Translations under genes and position numbers: made by a program
Notes under the pieces: model-generated
What the model saw: only the letters and a program-made list of their open reading frames with translations
What the model was told of the DNA's origin: nothing
The model's database searches: none
From: Alphaproteobacteria bacterium
Lineage (GTDB): Bacteria > Pseudomonadota > Alphaproteobacteria > Sphingomonadales > Sphingomonadaceae
Direction: 5' to 3'
Length of the DNA stretch: 27,061 bases
Assembly: GCA_028293055.1 (NCBI GenBank)
Contig: JAQGLD010000385.1
Location: 1 to 27,061, forward strand
Shown: one piece after another, positions 14,884 to 24,524 of the stretch
How positions within the stretch are numbered: position 1 is the first letter of the stretch
Layout: each line of letters begins with the position of its first letter

Positions 14884-15791
14884 CCGTCGAACAAGGCCCT
14901 TATCGACGGCGCGGCGCGGGCGAGCATCTGCCGGGCGAGCGCAAGCGGCGCGTCGCGGTCTTCGGGATCGAACCGCGTCTCGCCGCTCTCGATAAGCGCG
15001 CCGTCCGGGCTCATCAGCTCGGCTCGGAGGCGGATCTGGCTGTCCTCGAGCGTGGCGAGCGCTCCGATCGGCGAGTGGCAATTGCCGCCCAGGCCCTCGA
15101 GCAGCCGGCGTTCGGCAGAGACACAAAGATGGGTGGGACGATGGTCGATTGCGCCGAGGATCAAACCAGTCTTGCGATCGTCGGCCCGCGCCTCGATCCC
15201 GACCGCGCCCTGGGCCGGCGCCGGCAGAAAGTCGTCCAAGACGACTCCGACATCCCTTTTGCCGAGCCGGTCGAGGCCTGCCGAGGCAAGCAGGGTCGCA
15301 TCGGCCTCGCCAGTTGCGATCTTGCGCAGCCGCGTGTCGACATTGCCGCGCAGCGGAACGATGCACAGGTCCGGGCGGCGCGCGAGCATCTGGGCCATCC
15401 GCCGCGGCGACGAGGTGCCCAGCCTCGCGCCGTGCGGCAGCGCATCGACGCTCGCCGCGCCGATCAGCCGGTCGCGCACATCCGCGCGGGGCAGCATCGC
15501 GACGATCGCCAGCTCCGGCGGACGCCCGGTCTCGACATCCTTCATCGAATGGACCGAAATGTCGGTAATTCCTTCGCGCAGCGCTCGATCGAGCTCCCGG
15601 GTCCACAGGGCCTTGCCGCCGATTTCGGCCAGCGGCCGGTCGCGGACCTGGTCGCCGGTGGTGGTGATCGGGACGATCTCGATCCGCTCCCCACCCCATC
15701 CGTGCGCGTCGCGAAGCGCGGTCGCGACCAGGCGCGCCTGGACCAAAGCGAGCGGCGACCCGCGCGTGCCGATGCGCAGCGTCTGCATCAT
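14880..15791 (-). CDS. hemC: Hydroxymethylbilane synthase (porphobilinogen deaminase)
   Basis: This 303-residue cytosolic enzyme joins four porphobilinogen units into hydroxymethylbilane. The start LRIGTRGSPLALVQA, the SVHSMKDVET loop and LRGNVDTRLRK are family signatures. Cys238 in GGNCHSPIG is the residue that carries the dipyrromethane cofactor. Length is normal. ATG 15791 is followed directly by a second ATG (15788), either of which would serve. It is divergent from tsaD with 60 nt between starts, which must hold both promoters; a GANTC site lies at 15802-15806. It is the first gene of hemC-hemD-mitofilin-like. Confidence 0.97.
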   Translation of the reverse strand: MMQTLRIGTRGSPLALVQARLVATALRDAHGWGGERIEIVPITTTGDQVRDRPLAEIGGKALWTRELDRALREGITDISVHSMKDVETGRPPELAIVAMLPRADVRDRLIGAASVDALPHGARLGTSSPRRMAQMLARRPDLCIVPLRGNVDTRLRKIATGEADATLLASAGLDRLGKRDVGVVLDDFLPAPAQGAVGIEARADDRKTGLILGAIDHRPTHLCVSAERRLLEGLGGNCHSPIGALATLEDSQIRLRAELMSPDGALIESGETRFDPEDRDAPLALARQMLARAAPSIRALFDG

Positions 15792-15851
15792 GGAAGCGTC
15801 TGAATCATGGGGCGCTTGTGCTAGCCGCTGCGAGGGTGGCAGGGAAGCCGG

Positions 15852-16886
15852 ATGACCCTGATCCTCGGCATCGAATCCTCATGCGACGAAACCGCGGCTT
15901 CCCTGGTCACCGGCGACCGGCGAGTCCTCGCCCACGCGCTCGCGGGGCAGGAGAGCGCGCACCGCCCAGTCGGCGGTGTCGTGCCGGAGATCGCGGCGCG
16001 CGCCCATGTCGAGATATTGCCGGGACTGATCGAGCAGGTCCTCGCCGAAGGGCAAGTCTCGCTCGACGAGGTTGACGCCATAGCGGCAACCGCGGGGCCG
16101 GGGCTTATCGGCGGCGTGATGGTCGGGCTGGTCACCGGCAAGGGCATCGCCCTCGCTTCCGGAAAGCCGTTGATCGCGGTCAACCATCTCGAAGGCCATG
16201 CCTTGTCGCCAATGCTGTCTGAGCCCGGCCTTACCTTCCCCTATTTGCTGCTGCTGGTCTCGGGCGGCCATTGCCAGCTGATCCTGGTGCGGGGGCTCGG
16301 ATATTATCGCCGGCTCGCCACGACGATCGACGATGCCGCCGGCGAGGCGTTCGACAAGACCGCCAAACTGCTCGGCCTCGGATTTCCGGGCGGTCCCGCC
16401 GTCGAGCTTGCGGCGAAAGCCGGCGATCCCAAGGCAGTCAAGCTGCCACGGCCGCTGGTCGGCTCGGCCGAGCCCCATTTCTCCTTCGCCGGGCTCAAGA
16501 GCGCAGTGCTCCGCGCCAGGGACAGCGGCCTTCATACGCGCGAGGACATCGCTGCATCCTTCCAGCAGGCCGTGGTCGATTGCCTCGTCGACCGCACCAC
16601 CCGCGCGCTCGCCCTCGCACCGGAGGCCACGGCCTTGGTCGTCGCCGGCGGGGTCGCCGCCAACCAGACGGTGCGTACCTCGCTGACCGGTCTCGCGAAG
16701 CGGCACGGACTGCCCTTCGTCGCGCCGCCGCTCTGGCTGTGCACCGACAATGCGGCGATGATCGGCTGGGCCGGAGCGCTTCGCTTCGAAGCGGGCCTGA
16801 TCGACTCGCTCGACACGCCGCCACGCGCGCGCTGGCCGCTCGATCCCGATGCCGAGATTGTCCGCGGCGCAGGGGTGAAGGCGTGA
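15852..16886 (+). CDS. tsaD: tRNA threonylcarbamoyladenosine synthase subunit TsaD
   Basis: This 344-residue ASKHA-fold protein transfers the threonylcarbamoyl group to A37 of ANN-decoding tRNAs, together with TsaB and TsaE. The N-terminal [15 protein letters not shown], the metal-binding NHLEGHAL (His112, His116), the LVSGGHCQL motif and the late [12 protein letters not shown] are all diagnostic. Length is normal. ATG 15852 has AGGGA 6 nt upstream. It is followed by gpsA with the 4-nt overlap GTGA, so the two are coupled; hemC is divergent. The hemC-tsaD-gpsA neighbourhood is common in alphaproteobacteria. Confidence 0.98.
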   Translation: MTLILGIESSCDETAASLVTGDRRVLAHALAGQESAHRPVGGVVPEIAARAHVEILPGLIEQVLAEGQVSLDEVDAIAATAGPGLIGGVMVGLVTGKGIALASGKPLIAVNHLEGHALSPMLSEPGLTFPYLLLLVSGGHCQLILVRGLGYYRRLATTIDDAAGEAFDKTAKLLGLGFPGGPAVELAAKAGDPKAVKLPRPLVGSAEPHFSFAGLKSAVLRARDSGLHTREDIAASFQQAVVDCLVDRTTRALALAPEATALVVAGGVAANQTVRTSLTGLAKRHGLPFVAPPLWLCTDNAAMIGWAGALRFEAGLIDSLDTPPRARWPLDPDAEIVRGAGVKA

Positions 16887-17863
16887 CTACGGTCGGGATC
16901 CTCGGCGGCGGCGCGTGGGGCACCGCCCTCGCCCAGGTCGCGGCAGAGGGCGGCGAGACCATCCTCTGGGCGCGCGAGCGCGAAGTGATCGAATCGATCA
17001 ACTCGGTCCACGAGAACAAGGTCTTCCTTCCCGGGATGCCGCTCGATCCGACGATCCGCGCCACCGCCGAGCTTTCCGAGCTCGCGGCCTGCGAAGCCTT
17101 GCTGGTGGTCACTCCGGCCCAGCATATGCGCGCGTTGCTCGTCGCCCTGCCGCGCCTTTCGATGCCTTTGATCCTCTGTGCCAAGGGCATGGAGGAATCG
17201 ACGATGAAGCTGATGGACGAGGTCGCGCGCGAGACCCAGCCCGATTGCGGGGTCGCGGTCCTGTCGGGCCCGACCTTCGCCCACGAGGTCGCCGCTCGGC
17301 TGCCGACCGCGGTGACCCTGGCCGCGCAAGACCGCAAGCTCGGCGAACAGCTTCGCGACCGGATCGCCCGTCCCTGGTTCCGGCCCTATCTGTCGGACGA
17401 TGTGATCGGCGCGGAGATTGGCGGAGCCGTCAAGAATGTCCTCGCAATCGCCTGCGGTGTCGTCGAGGGACGGGGGCTCGGCCAGAATGCGCGCGCGGCC
17501 CTGATCTCGCGCGGATTCGCCGAGATGACCCGGTTCGGACTCGCCCGCGGCGCCCGCGCCGAGACCCTGGCCGGGCTGGCCGGGCTCGGCGACCTCGTCC
17601 TGACCTGCTCGTCGGTCAGCTCGCGCAACTTCAGCCTGGGCAAGGGACTCGGCGAGGGGCGAAGCGCCGCGCAGCTGCTCGCCGACCGCCGCACCGTCGC
17701 CGAGGGCGCCTTCACCGCTCCCGTCCTCGAGCGCGCCGCGGGCGATGCCGGGGTCGACATGCCGATCGTCGCCGCGGTGTGCGCCCTGCTGGCCGGCGAG
17801 GCGGGAGTCGATGAAGTGGTCGGGCGGTTGCTGTCGCGGCCGCTGCGAAGCGAGGGGGATTGA
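16883..17863 (+). CDS. gpsA: Glycerol-3-phosphate dehydrogenase [NAD(P)+]
   Basis: This 326-residue cytosolic enzyme reduces dihydroxyacetone phosphate to sn-glycerol 3-phosphate for phospholipid synthesis. The Rossmann motif [13 protein letters not shown] (from residue 5), the CAKGMEE segment, [11 protein letters not shown], and the catalytic Lys184 in [11 protein letters not shown] are clear. The later [13 protein letters not shown] is the second family hallmark. GTG 16883 overlaps the tsaD stop as GTGA; the frame upstream (to 16271) is a tsaD shadow. A hairpin that may end the transcript lies at 17922-17941. Confidence 0.97.
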   Translation: MTTVGILGGGAWGTALAQVAAEGGETILWAREREVIESINSVHENKVFLPGMPLDPTIRATAELSELAACEALLVVTPAQHMRALLVALPRLSMPLILCAKGMEESTMKLMDEVARETQPDCGVAVLSGPTFAHEVAARLPTAVTLAAQDRKLGEQLRDRIARPWFRPYLSDDVIGAEIGGAVKNVLAIACGVVEGRGLGQNARAALISRGFAEMTRFGLARGARAETLAGLAGLGDLVLTCSSVSSRNFSLGKGLGEGRSAAQLLADRRTVAEGAFTAPVLERAAGDAGVDMPIVAAVCALLAGEAGVDEVVGRLLSRPLRSEGD

Positions 17864-17921
17864 GCCTCGCTGCGAGTGAAGCTCGTCGGGAGAATGGGAT
17901 GCGGCGCCCCTTCCCGGAGGG

Positions 17922-17941
17922 ATCCCGGCCTTCGCCGGGAT
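17922..17941. terminator. Perfect hairpin between convergent gpsA and SDHAF4-like gene
   Basis: ATCCCGGC (17922-17929) and GCCGGGAT (17934-17941) form a perfect 8-bp stem with the loop CTTC. It lies midway in the 108-nt convergent gap and could serve both strands. No T-run follows. Stems of the form ATCCCGGC-loop-GCCGGGAT followed by GAC recur between genes in many alphaproteobacterial genomes, so this may also be a dispersed repeat; only one copy is in the window. Confidence 0.6.
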
Positions 17942-17971
17942 GACCTCGCCGGTCCCGACGGACCGGAAAGG

Positions 17972-18139
17972 TCAGAAATCCCAGCAGCGGCCGTGATTCT
18001 CCCAGTCTCCGTAGCGGGTGGGCTCCTCGCCCTTCGGGCCGCCATGTTCCGTCTCGTCGTGCGGCGGCGCCGGCCGCGGCGGCGGGTCGCTCTTCGGCCA
18101 ATGAGGAGGCGGTTTCACATGCGGGGGGCGCTGGCCCAT
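17972..18139 (-). CDS. SDHAF4/DUF1674 family small protein
   Basis: This 55-residue protein ends with GGPKGEEPTRYGDWENHGR and a final CWDF, the signature of the DUF1674 family. Eukaryotic SDHAF4 of this family binds the flavinylated SdhA subunit during succinate dehydrogenase assembly; a similar role in bacteria is likely but not shown here. The N-terminal half is Pro/His-rich and probably disordered. ATG 18139 is preferred because GGAG lies 5 nt upstream; an in-frame ATG at 18178 would add 13 residues. No sdh genes are in the window. The gene is divergent from htpX (66 nt between starts, one GANTC site at 18153-18157) and convergent with gpsA. Confidence 0.88.
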   Translation of the reverse strand: MGQRPPHVKPPPHWPKSDPPPRPAPPHDETEHGGPKGEEPTRYGDWENHGRCWDF

Positions 18140-18205
18140 GTCGGCTCCGATTGAATCAGGGGCGTCGGTTTCCCACATTTCGGGCGCGGGAGGCCGGTGC
18201 GCAAG

Positions 18206-19117
18206 ATGAATGGTGTGAAGACTGTATTGCTATTGGCGGCGATGACCGCCTTGTTCATGGGCTTGGGCTATACGCTTGGCGGCGCCGCGGGTGCCTTCAT
18301 CGCCCTGATCGCCGCGGCCGGGATGAACCTGATCACCTTCTGGAACGCCGACCGGATCGTGCTTCGGATGCACGACGCGCGCGAGGTCGACAGCCGCAAC
18401 GCGCCGCAGCTCGTCGGAATCGTGCAGCAGCTCTCGAGCCGCGCCGGCCTGCCGATGCCGCGAGTCTATCTGATCGATTCGCCGCATCCCAACGCCTTCG
18501 CCACCGGGCGCAACCCGGAGCATGGCGCGGTCGCCGCGACCACCGGCCTGCTCGGCCTGCTCGACAAGGAAGAGGTGGCGGCTGTGCTTGCGCATGAGCT
18601 CGGTCATATCCGCAACCACGACACCCTGGTCATGACGATGACCGCGACGATCGCCGGGGCGATCGCGATGCTCGCCAATTTCGGCTTCTTCTTTCGCGGC
18701 GGGGACAGTCGTTCCAATCCCCTGGCGATGATCGCCGCGATGCTGCTTGCGCCGTTCGCCGCGATGATCGTCCAGCTCGCAATCAGCCGCACGCGTGAAT
18801 ATGCCGCTGACCGCGCAGGCGCGGAAATCTGCCGCAATCCGCGGGCGCTCGCCTCCGCGCTCGCCAAGCTCCATGCCGGGGCAGCGCGAATCCCCAGCCC
18901 CGTCGCGCTTCGCAATCCGGCCGCTGCAGCCCTCTACATCGTTCCCAGCGGCCGCGGCGACAGCCTGTTCTCGACGCACCCCGACACCGCCAATCGAATC
19001 GCGGCGCTCGAGGCGATCGCCGCGGACATGGGGCTCGCGAGCCGGCCGAGAGCCTCCGTCCCACCGAGCCGGTCCCGCCGCCGCAGCGCACTCGACCCGC
19101 TGGGACGCGGACGCTGA
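18206..19117 (+). CDS. htpX: Protease HtpX (M48 membrane metalloprotease)
   Basis: This 303-residue inner-membrane zinc protease takes part in quality control of membrane proteins alongside FtsH. Two N-terminal membrane helices (about residues 4-20 and 25-45) are followed by the zinc motif HELGH (His130, Glu131, His134) and the third ligand Glu198 in REYAADRAG. Two more hydrophobic segments lie between (about 142-162 and 172-193). A basic Ser/Arg tail ends the protein. ATG 18206 gives the usual N-terminus ([10 protein letters not shown]) and has GGAGG 12 nt upstream; GTG 18197 is an in-frame alternative that sits too close to it. The stop TGA overlaps a CTG that would be the natural start of rsmB. 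Confidence 0.96.
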   Translation: MNGVKTVLLLAAMTALFMGLGYTLGGAAGAFIALIAAAGMNLITFWNADRIVLRMHDAREVDSRNAPQLVGIVQQLSSRAGLPMPRVYLIDSPHPNAFATGRNPEHGAVAATTGLLGLLDKEEVAAVLAHELGHIRNHDTLVMTMTATIAGAIAMLANFGFFFRGGDSRSNPLAMIAAMLLAPFAAMIVQLAISRTREYAADRAGAEICRNPRALASALAKLHAGAARIPSPVALRNPAAAALYIVPSGRGDSLFSTHPDTANRIAALEAIAADMGLASRPRASVPPSRSRRRSALDPLGRGR

Positions 19118-19158
19118 GCCGCCCCGAAACGATCGGCGCCGCGTCGCGACGCGCCGCC

Positions 19159-20373
19159 TTGAGCCTGCTCGACGCGGTGCTCCGCAAGGGGCTGCCGCTC
19201 GAAGCCGCGCTCGCCACCGCCACCCGGGGCCTCGATCGCCCGGACGATCGCGCCTTCGCCCACGCCATCGCCGCCGAGACCCTGCGCCGGCTTACCGATC
19301 TCGACGATCTGATCGACGGCGCCACCGCGAAGCGGCTGCCCGACGATGCAAAGGCGCGTTTCGCGCTGCGCATCGCGCTCGTCCAGGCGCTTGCGCTCGG
19401 CACTCCGGCCCATGCGGCGATCGCGACCGTTCTGCCCTTGCTCGACGGCGGCCCGCGCCGGCTCGCCCATGGCGTGTTCGGCACATTGATGCGCCGCGAA
19501 GCCAGGCTTCGCGAGATTCCGACGCTGCCGCCCGCGGTAGCGGAGCGCTGGGAGCGCGCCTGGGGAGCCGATGTGGTCGAAGCCGCGCAACGCCTGCTCG
19601 CGGTCCCGGCGCCGCTCGACCTGAGCTTCGCTCCCGGCGGCGAGCCGGCCTCCGACATGGAGGGATTCAGCCTGCTGCCCGGCCATTTCCGGCTCGCCGC
19701 GCGGACTGCGGTCGCCGGCCTGACCGGCTTCGGCGAGGGCGGCTGGTGGGTTCAGGATGTCGCCGCGTCTATTCCCGCGCGCCTGCTCGGAGAGGGTGGC
19801 GGCAGACTCGCGCTCGATCTCTGCGCCGCCCCCGGCGGCAAGACGATGCAGCTCGCGGCCGCCGACTTCCGGGTGACCGCGATCGATTCCTCGGAGAGTC
19901 GTCTGGCACGACTTTCCGACAACCTTGCCCGCACCGGCCTCGTGGCGGAAGTGGTCGCCGCGGATGTGATGAAGTGGAAACCGGCCGCGCCGGTGGATGC
20001 GATCCTGCTCGACGCGCCCTGCACGGCCACCGGGATCTACCGCCGCCATCCCGACGTCCTCCACCGGGTCCGCGAGCGCGCGATCGTCGAGCTCGCCGAG
20101 ACTCAGCAAAAGATGCTCGGCCGCGCGGCGACCTGGCTCAAGCCCGGCGGGACCCTGGTCTATTCGGTCTGCTCGCTCGAGCCGGGCGAGGGCGAAACGG
20201 TCGCCGACGCCTTCCTAGCAGCCCATCCGGATTATGCGCTCGATCCGGTCGGGGAGGGTGAGCTCGGGGGAAAGGTCCCGATCGTGAACGGGCGAGTCCG
20301 GCTTCTGCCCGGCACATTCGCCGAAGCCGGCGGTGCCGACGGCTTCTTCATCGCCCGATTCCGCCGCCACTGA
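19159..20373 (+). CDS. rsmB: RsmB-type 16S rRNA (cytosine-5) methyltransferase
   Basis: This RsmB/NOP-type enzyme methylates a cytosine of 16S rRNA (C967 in E. coli) using SAM. The N-terminal helical NusB-like domain (to about residue 130) is followed by the methyltransferase fold with LDLCAAPGGKTMQLA, the substrate motif LLDAPCTATG (Cys288) and the nucleophile motif VYSVCSLEPGEGE (Cys338). The start is awkward. TTG 19159 is the only ATG/GTG/TTG option and gives 404 residues. The in-frame sequence before it (SRRAAL continuing into SLLDAVL) looks like the conserved first helix and can be reached from CTG 19114, which overlaps the htpX stop as CTGA and would give 419 residues. Function is firm, start uncertain. 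Confidence 0.94.
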   Translation: MSLLDAVLRKGLPLEAALATATRGLDRPDDRAFAHAIAAETLRRLTDLDDLIDGATAKRLPDDAKARFALRIALVQALALGTPAHAAIATVLPLLDGGPRRLAHGVFGTLMRREARLREIPTLPPAVAERWERAWGADVVEAAQRLLAVPAPLDLSFAPGGEPASDMEGFSLLPGHFRLAARTAVAGLTGFGEGGWWVQDVAASIPARLLGEGGGRLALDLCAAPGGKTMQLAAADFRVTAIDSSESRLARLSDNLARTGLVAEVVAADVMKWKPAAPVDAILLDAPCTATGIYRRHPDVLHRVRERAIVELAETQQKMLGRAATWLKPGGTLVYSVCSLEPGEGETVADAFLAAHPDYALDPVGEGELGGKVPIVNGRVRLLPGTFAEAGGADGFFIARFRRH

Positions 20374-20385
20374 CGCCCGGGTGCA

Positions 20386-20447
20386 ATTAACCGGGGATAA
20401 GTGCCCGCTTTCCTTGCCCGCGGAGTCGCGCTTGGTTAATCCCGGTT
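20386..20447. repeat. Inverted repeat in the rsmB-rpe gap
   Basis: ATTAACC (20386-20392) and GGTTAAT (20434-20440) are perfect inverse copies. The overlapping arms AACCGGG (20389-20395) and CCCGGTT (20441-20447) form an alternative pairing. The spacer is about 40 nt and the right arm ends 1 nt before the GTG start of rpe. It could be an operator, a leader structure that hides the rpe start, or chance. TTAACC/GGTTAA also resemble CtrA half-sites but the full TTAA-N7-TTAA spacing is absent. Confidence 0.35.
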
Positions 20448-20448
20448 C

Positions 20449-21111
20449 GTGCAACAGCCGGTCCGCATCGCGCCCTCAATCCTGTCCGCCGATTTCTCGC
20501 GCCTGGGCGAGGAAGTGCGCGCGGTCGACGCCGCCGGCGCGGACTGGATCCATGTGGACATCATGGACGGTCATTTCGTCCCCAATTTGACGATCGGGCC
20601 GGGGGTGATGAAGGCGCTTCGCCCGCACACCGCCAAGACCTTCGACGTGCATCTGATGATCTCGCCGGTCGATTCCTTTCTCGACGCCTTCGCAGAGGCG
20701 GGCGCGGACATCATCACCGTCCATCCCGAGGCCGGGCCGCATCTCCATCGCACGATCCAGCGCATCGGGTCGCTCGGCAAGAAAGCCGGCGTCGCGCTCA
20801 ACCCCGCGACACCCGCCAAGATGCTCGATTATGTCCTCGAGGATGTCGACCTTGTGCTGGTGATGAGCGTCAATCCGGGCTTTGGGGGCCAGAGCTTCAT
20901 CGACAGCCAGCTTCGAAAGATCGAGGCGGTCCGCAAGCAGATTGACAAGATCGGAAAGCCGATCGACCTGGAGGTCGACGGCGGCATCGACACGGCCACC
21001 TCCCGCCGTGCGATCGATGCCGGTGCCGATGTGCTGGTCGCGGGCACCGCGACCTTCCGGGGCGGACCCGATCGCTACGCGGAGAATATCCGCGACCTGC
21101 GCGGAGGGTGA
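20449..21111 (+). CDS. rpe: Ribulose-phosphate 3-epimerase
   Basis: This 220-residue TIM-barrel enzyme interconverts ribulose 5-phosphate and xylulose 5-phosphate in the pentose phosphate pathway. [18 protein letters not shown] at the start, [21 protein letters not shown] and [12 protein letters not shown] are the family signatures, with metal-binding His and Asp residues in place, and EVDGGI near the end. The GTG 20449 start gives the usual N-terminus; its ribosome site is weak, and an inverted repeat abuts it. The stop overlaps the next gene's GTG (GTGA), coupling it to the heparinase-superfamily gene. Confidence 0.97.
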   Translation: MQQPVRIAPSILSADFSRLGEEVRAVDAAGADWIHVDIMDGHFVPNLTIGPGVMKALRPHTAKTFDVHLMISPVDSFLDAFAEAGADIITVHPEAGPHLHRTIQRIGSLGKKAGVALNPATPAKMLDYVLEDVDLVLVMSVNPGFGGQSFIDSQLRKIEAVRKQIDKIGKPIDLEVDGGIDTATSRRAIDAGADVLVAGTATFRGGPDRYAENIRDLRGG

Positions 21112-22847
21112 GCGCCCTGGACAGGATCGACCATGACAGCGAGGACGGGATCGAGACCGGCAAGCGGCTGATCCGGATCGGCGGCAATGGCGGCGCGTCG
21201 CTTGCGGAGCGGTTGTCCTGGCGCCTGCACCGGCTTTCCTGGCGGACACCCTTCCACTCGATCAGGCTGCGCGGTCGCTTCCCGCTCAAATTGCTTGCGG
21301 TACCGAAGGACCCCATCGCCGGCGACAAGAATGCGGGCGAGGCGATCCTCCATGGTCATTTCGTCTATCGCGGTGAAAGCTGGCCGGCCGAAGCGGTCGA
21401 TTTCTCGGACCCCAGCCTGCCCCCCGCCTTCGCCGACTATCTGCAGAGCTTCGAATGGCTGCGCGATCTCGCCGCAGCGGCGACTCGGGAGCGCGCAGCC
21501 AAGCTTGCCGAGAAGATACTCCACAAATGGCTCGCCGAGCATAGCGAGCAGTTCAGCGAGCGCGCCTGGCGCGCCGACTTGTGGGGACGGCGGATCCTGT
21601 TCTGGGCGGCCTATGCGCCCTACATCCTGTCGAGCCGGGACATCGTCTATCGGTCGCTGGTGCTCAACACGATCGCCCGCGGCGCGCGGCATCTCGACAA
21701 GGCTGCCGAAAGGGCGCCTCCGGGTCTCGCCCGGGTCACCGCCTGGGCCGGCGTGATCGCCGCTGCCCTGGTCGTTCAGGGCGGCCCGGCCCGGCTCAGC
21801 CGTGGCGAGGCCGGGCTGATGCGGGCGCTGTCCGCGGCGCTCCACGACGATGGCGGGCTGGTCAGCCGATCGCCGACCGAGCAGCTCGCCCTTGTCGAAT
21901 TGCTCAGCCAGGTTCGCGCCGCTTATTATGCCGCCCAGCACGACGTGCCCGAGATGGTTTCCGAGACCCTGGACGCAACCGTCTCGGCCCTGCTCGGAGT
22001 GACGCTCGGCGACGAAGCGCTGTCGAGCTGGCAGGGCGGCAACATGTCCACCCGGCGCAGGATCCATGCCGCGGTCGAAGGATCCGGAGTGCGCGCGCGG
22101 CCACTGCGCCAGGCGAGAGGCTGGGGCTATCAGAGGCTCGAGGCGAAGAACACCATCGTGGTGATGGACGCTGCGCCTCCGCCGCCGAGCCGGGCGCTAC
22201 GCGGCGGCTGCGCCTCGACCCTTGCCTTCGAGCTCAGTGACGGTGCCGGACGGCTGGTGGTCAATTGCGGCGGCGCCGGCGCGGATATCGACGCGCTTCC
22301 GGAGGCGCTGGCGCGCGGCCTGCGGACCACCGCCGCGCATTCGACGCTCACCTTGGGCGACCGCAACTCGACCGCGATCCACGACGACAACAGCCTCGGC
22401 AAGGGCGTCGCCCAGGTCGAGCTGGCGCGGGACGAGACCGGCGGAATAGGCCAGGTCGAAGCCAGCCACGACGGCTATTGCCGACGGTACGGCCTCGTCC
22501 ACCAGCGCCAGCTCACTTTGGCCGCGGACGGCAAGACCCTCGAAGGCCAGGACAGCCTGATTTCCGCCGGCCGCAAGCGCCGCCACGAGGATGTGCCGTT
22601 CGCCGCCCGCTTCCATCTCGCACCCCAGGTCGAGGTCACCACCACCGCCGACGGCCAGGGCGCCCTGCTCAGGATACGCGGCGGCGGAGTCTGGCAGTTC
22701 CGCTGCCGCGGCGGCAGGCTGTCGATCGAGGACAGCGTCTGGCTCGACGGCGAGGCCACGCCGCATCCCAGCCAGCAACTGATCGTCGCCGGCGAGAGCC
22801 CGGCCGACGGAATGACCATCGCCTGGTCCTTTCGCCGGGCAGGCTAA
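21108..22847 (+). CDS. Heparinase II/III superfamily protein
   Basis: This 579-residue protein has an alpha-helical toroid-like N-terminal half (about residues 80-330) and a beta-rich C-terminal half (about 340-575), the layout of heparinase II/III family polysaccharide lyases. Typical segments are [32 protein letters not shown] and the [14 protein letters not shown] loop with a conserved His. No signal peptide is seen from GTG 21108, which overlaps the rpe stop as GTGA, so the protein seems cytoplasmic. Related uncharacterised alphaproteobacterial proteins (COG5360-type) often sit between rpe or rsmB and purH. The substrate is unknown; it may be a cell-envelope polysaccharide, which is inference. 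It is followed by purH after 50 nt. Confidence 0.88.
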   Translation: MSALDRIDHDSEDGIETGKRLIRIGGNGGASLAERLSWRLHRLSWRTPFHSIRLRGRFPLKLLAVPKDPIAGDKNAGEAILHGHFVYRGESWPAEAVDFSDPSLPPAFADYLQSFEWLRDLAAAATRERAAKLAEKILHKWLAEHSEQFSERAWRADLWGRRILFWAAYAPYILSSRDIVYRSLVLNTIARGARHLDKAAERAPPGLARVTAWAGVIAAALVVQGGPARLSRGEAGLMRALSAALHDDGGLVSRSPTEQLALVELLSQVRAAYYAAQHDVPEMVSETLDATVSALLGVTLGDEALSSWQGGNMSTRRRIHAAVEGSGVRARPLRQARGWGYQRLEAKNTIVVMDAAPPPPSRALRGGCASTLAFELSDGAGRLVVNCGGAGADIDALPEALARGLRTTAAHSTLTLGDRNSTAIHDDNSLGKGVAQVELARDETGGIGQVEASHDGYCRRYGLVHQRQLTLAADGKTLEGQDSLISAGRKRRHEDVPFAARFHLAPQVEVTTTADGQGALLRIRGGGVWQFRCRGGRLSIEDSVWLDGEATPHPSQQLIVAGESPADGMTIAWSFRRAG

Positions 22848-22897
22848 GTCTTGAGGCATCGCTCGCCGGATTCGCCCGGCCCATCCCGAGGAGTCCA

Positions 22898-24490
22898 ATG
22901 ACCGAGTTGGTAAATGTCCGCCGCGCCCTCCTGTCCGTGTCGGACAAGACCGGCCTCGTCGATCTCGCCCGGGTCCTGGCCCGCCACAAGGTCGAGCTGG
23001 TCTCGACCGGGGGCACCGCCAAAGCGTTGCGTGAGGCTGGGCTCGAGGTCAGCGACATTTCCGATCTCACCGGCTTTCCCGAGATGATGGACGGGCGGGT
23101 CAAGACGCTCCACCCCAAGGTGCATGGCGGGCTGCTCGCGATCCGCGATAATCAGGAGCATGCCGCCGCGATGGCCGAGCACGGGATCGGCGCGATCGAC
23201 CTCGTCGTGGTCAATCTCTATCCCTTCGCCCAGACGGTGGCGCGCGGCGCCGATCGCGACGAGATCATCGAGAATATTGATATAGGCGGCCCGTCGATGG
23301 TCCGCTCGGCCGCGAAGAACCACGATTATGTGGCCATCGTCACCGATCCGGAGGATTACCCGGCCCTGATCGGGGCGCTCGATGAAGGCGGGGGCGCGAC
23401 TCCGCTCGGCCTTCGCAAATATCTCGCCGCCAAGGCGTTCGCCGCGACCGCGGCCTATGATTCGACGATCGCCTTATGGTTCGCCATCGCCGACCAGGGC
23501 GAGATCTTCCCCCCGGCCTTGCCGTTGACGATGACGCTCAGCCAGGAGTTGCGCTATGGCGAAAATCCGCATCAGCAGGCGGCGCTCTACCTTCCCACCG
23601 GACCGCACAGTAGCGGCATTGCCCAGGCCGAGCAGGTCCAGGGCAAGGCGCTCAGCTACAATAATTACAACGATGCCGACGCGGCGCTGGAGCTGGTCGC
23701 CGAGTTTGGCGGCGAAGGCCCCGCGTGCGTCATCGTCAAGCATGCCAATCCGTGCGGAGTCGCTCGCGGCGCTGATCTTGTCGAAGCCTATGAGTCCGCC
23801 TTCGCCTGCGACACCGTCTCCGCCTTTGGCGGGATCATCGCGGTCAACGCCAGGCTGACCCGCGAGGCGGCCGAGGCGATGACGCAGATTTTCACCGAGG
23901 TGGTGATAGCTCCCGGCGCCGACGAGGAGGCGTGCGAGATCTTCGCGAGGAAGAAGAATCTGCGGCTGCTGTTGACCGGCGACCTCCCGGATCCCGCGCG
24001 GCCGGGCCTGAGCTTCAAGTCGATCGCCGGAGGCTATCTCGTCCAGACCCGCGATAACGGCCGGGTGGCCCGGGAAGCGCTCAAGCTCGTCACCAGGCGG
24101 GCGCCGAGCGAGCAAGAGCTTGCCGACTGCCTGTTCGCCTGGACCGTCGCTAAGCACGTCAAGTCCAACGCCATAGTCTACGCAAGGGACGGATCCACCG
24201 CCGGGATCGGCGCGGGGCAGATGAACCGGCTCGAATCGGCGCGGATCGCTGCCTGGAAGGCCGAGGACGCCGCCGCCAAAGCCGGATGGGACCAGCCACG
24301 GACGATCGGCTCCGCTGTCGCATCGGATGCTTTCTTCCCGTTCGCGGACGGCCTCCTTGCCGCTGCCCGGGCCGGCGCCACTGCGGTGATCCAGCCAGGC
24401 GGCTCGATCCGCGACGAGGAAGTGATCGCCGCCGCCGACGAAGCCGGCCTGGCGATGGTCTTCACCGGGATGCGCCACTTCCGACATTGA
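22898..24490 (+). CDS. purH: Bifunctional AICAR formyltransferase / IMP cyclohydrolase
   Basis: This 530-residue cytosolic enzyme performs the last two steps of IMP synthesis. The N-terminal cyclohydrolase domain (about residues 1-195) shows [31 protein letters not shown] and [15 protein letters not shown]. The formyltransferase domain follows with [12 protein letters not shown], the catalytic Lys281-His282 in [10 protein letters not shown], and [12 protein letters not shown]. Length is normal. ATG 22898 has GAGGAG 6 nt upstream; the frame stretching back to 22265 is a shadow of the heparinase-superfamily gene. A hairpin after the stop (24499-24522) probably ends the long htpX-purH run. Confidence 0.98.
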   Translation: MTELVNVRRALLSVSDKTGLVDLARVLARHKVELVSTGGTAKALREAGLEVSDISDLTGFPEMMDGRVKTLHPKVHGGLLAIRDNQEHAAAMAEHGIGAIDLVVVNLYPFAQTVARGADRDEIIENIDIGGPSMVRSAAKNHDYVAIVTDPEDYPALIGALDEGGGATPLGLRKYLAAKAFAATAAYDSTIALWFAIADQGEIFPPALPLTMTLSQELRYGENPHQQAALYLPTGPHSSGIAQAEQVQGKALSYNNYNDADAALELVAEFGGEGPACVIVKHANPCGVARGADLVEAYESAFACDTVSAFGGIIAVNARLTREAAEAMTQIFTEVVIAPGADEEACEIFARKKNLRLLLTGDLPDPARPGLSFKSIAGGYLVQTRDNGRVAREALKLVTRRAPSEQELADCLFAWTVAKHVKSNAIVYARDGSTAGIGAGQMNRLESARIAAWKAEDAAAKAGWDQPRTIGSAVASDAFFPFADGLLAAARAGATAVIQPGGSIRDEEVIAAADEAGLAMVFTGMRHFRH

Positions 24491-24498
24491 GCTTGATT

Positions 24499-24522
24499 CC
24501 TTCCCTCGATTTCGAGGGGAGG
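24499..24522. terminator. Hairpin between convergent purH and flippase genes
   Basis: CCTTCCCTCGA (24499-24509) pairs with TCGAGGGGAGG (24512-24522) with one T-G wobble; the real loop is probably 4 nt. The stem fills the 34-nt gap between the purH stop and the flippase stop, so it can act on both strands. A short ATTT follows on the + strand. Its arms resemble the CCTCCC/GGGAGG hairpin after the phosphoesterase gene. Confidence 0.7.
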
Positions 24523-24524
24523 AT

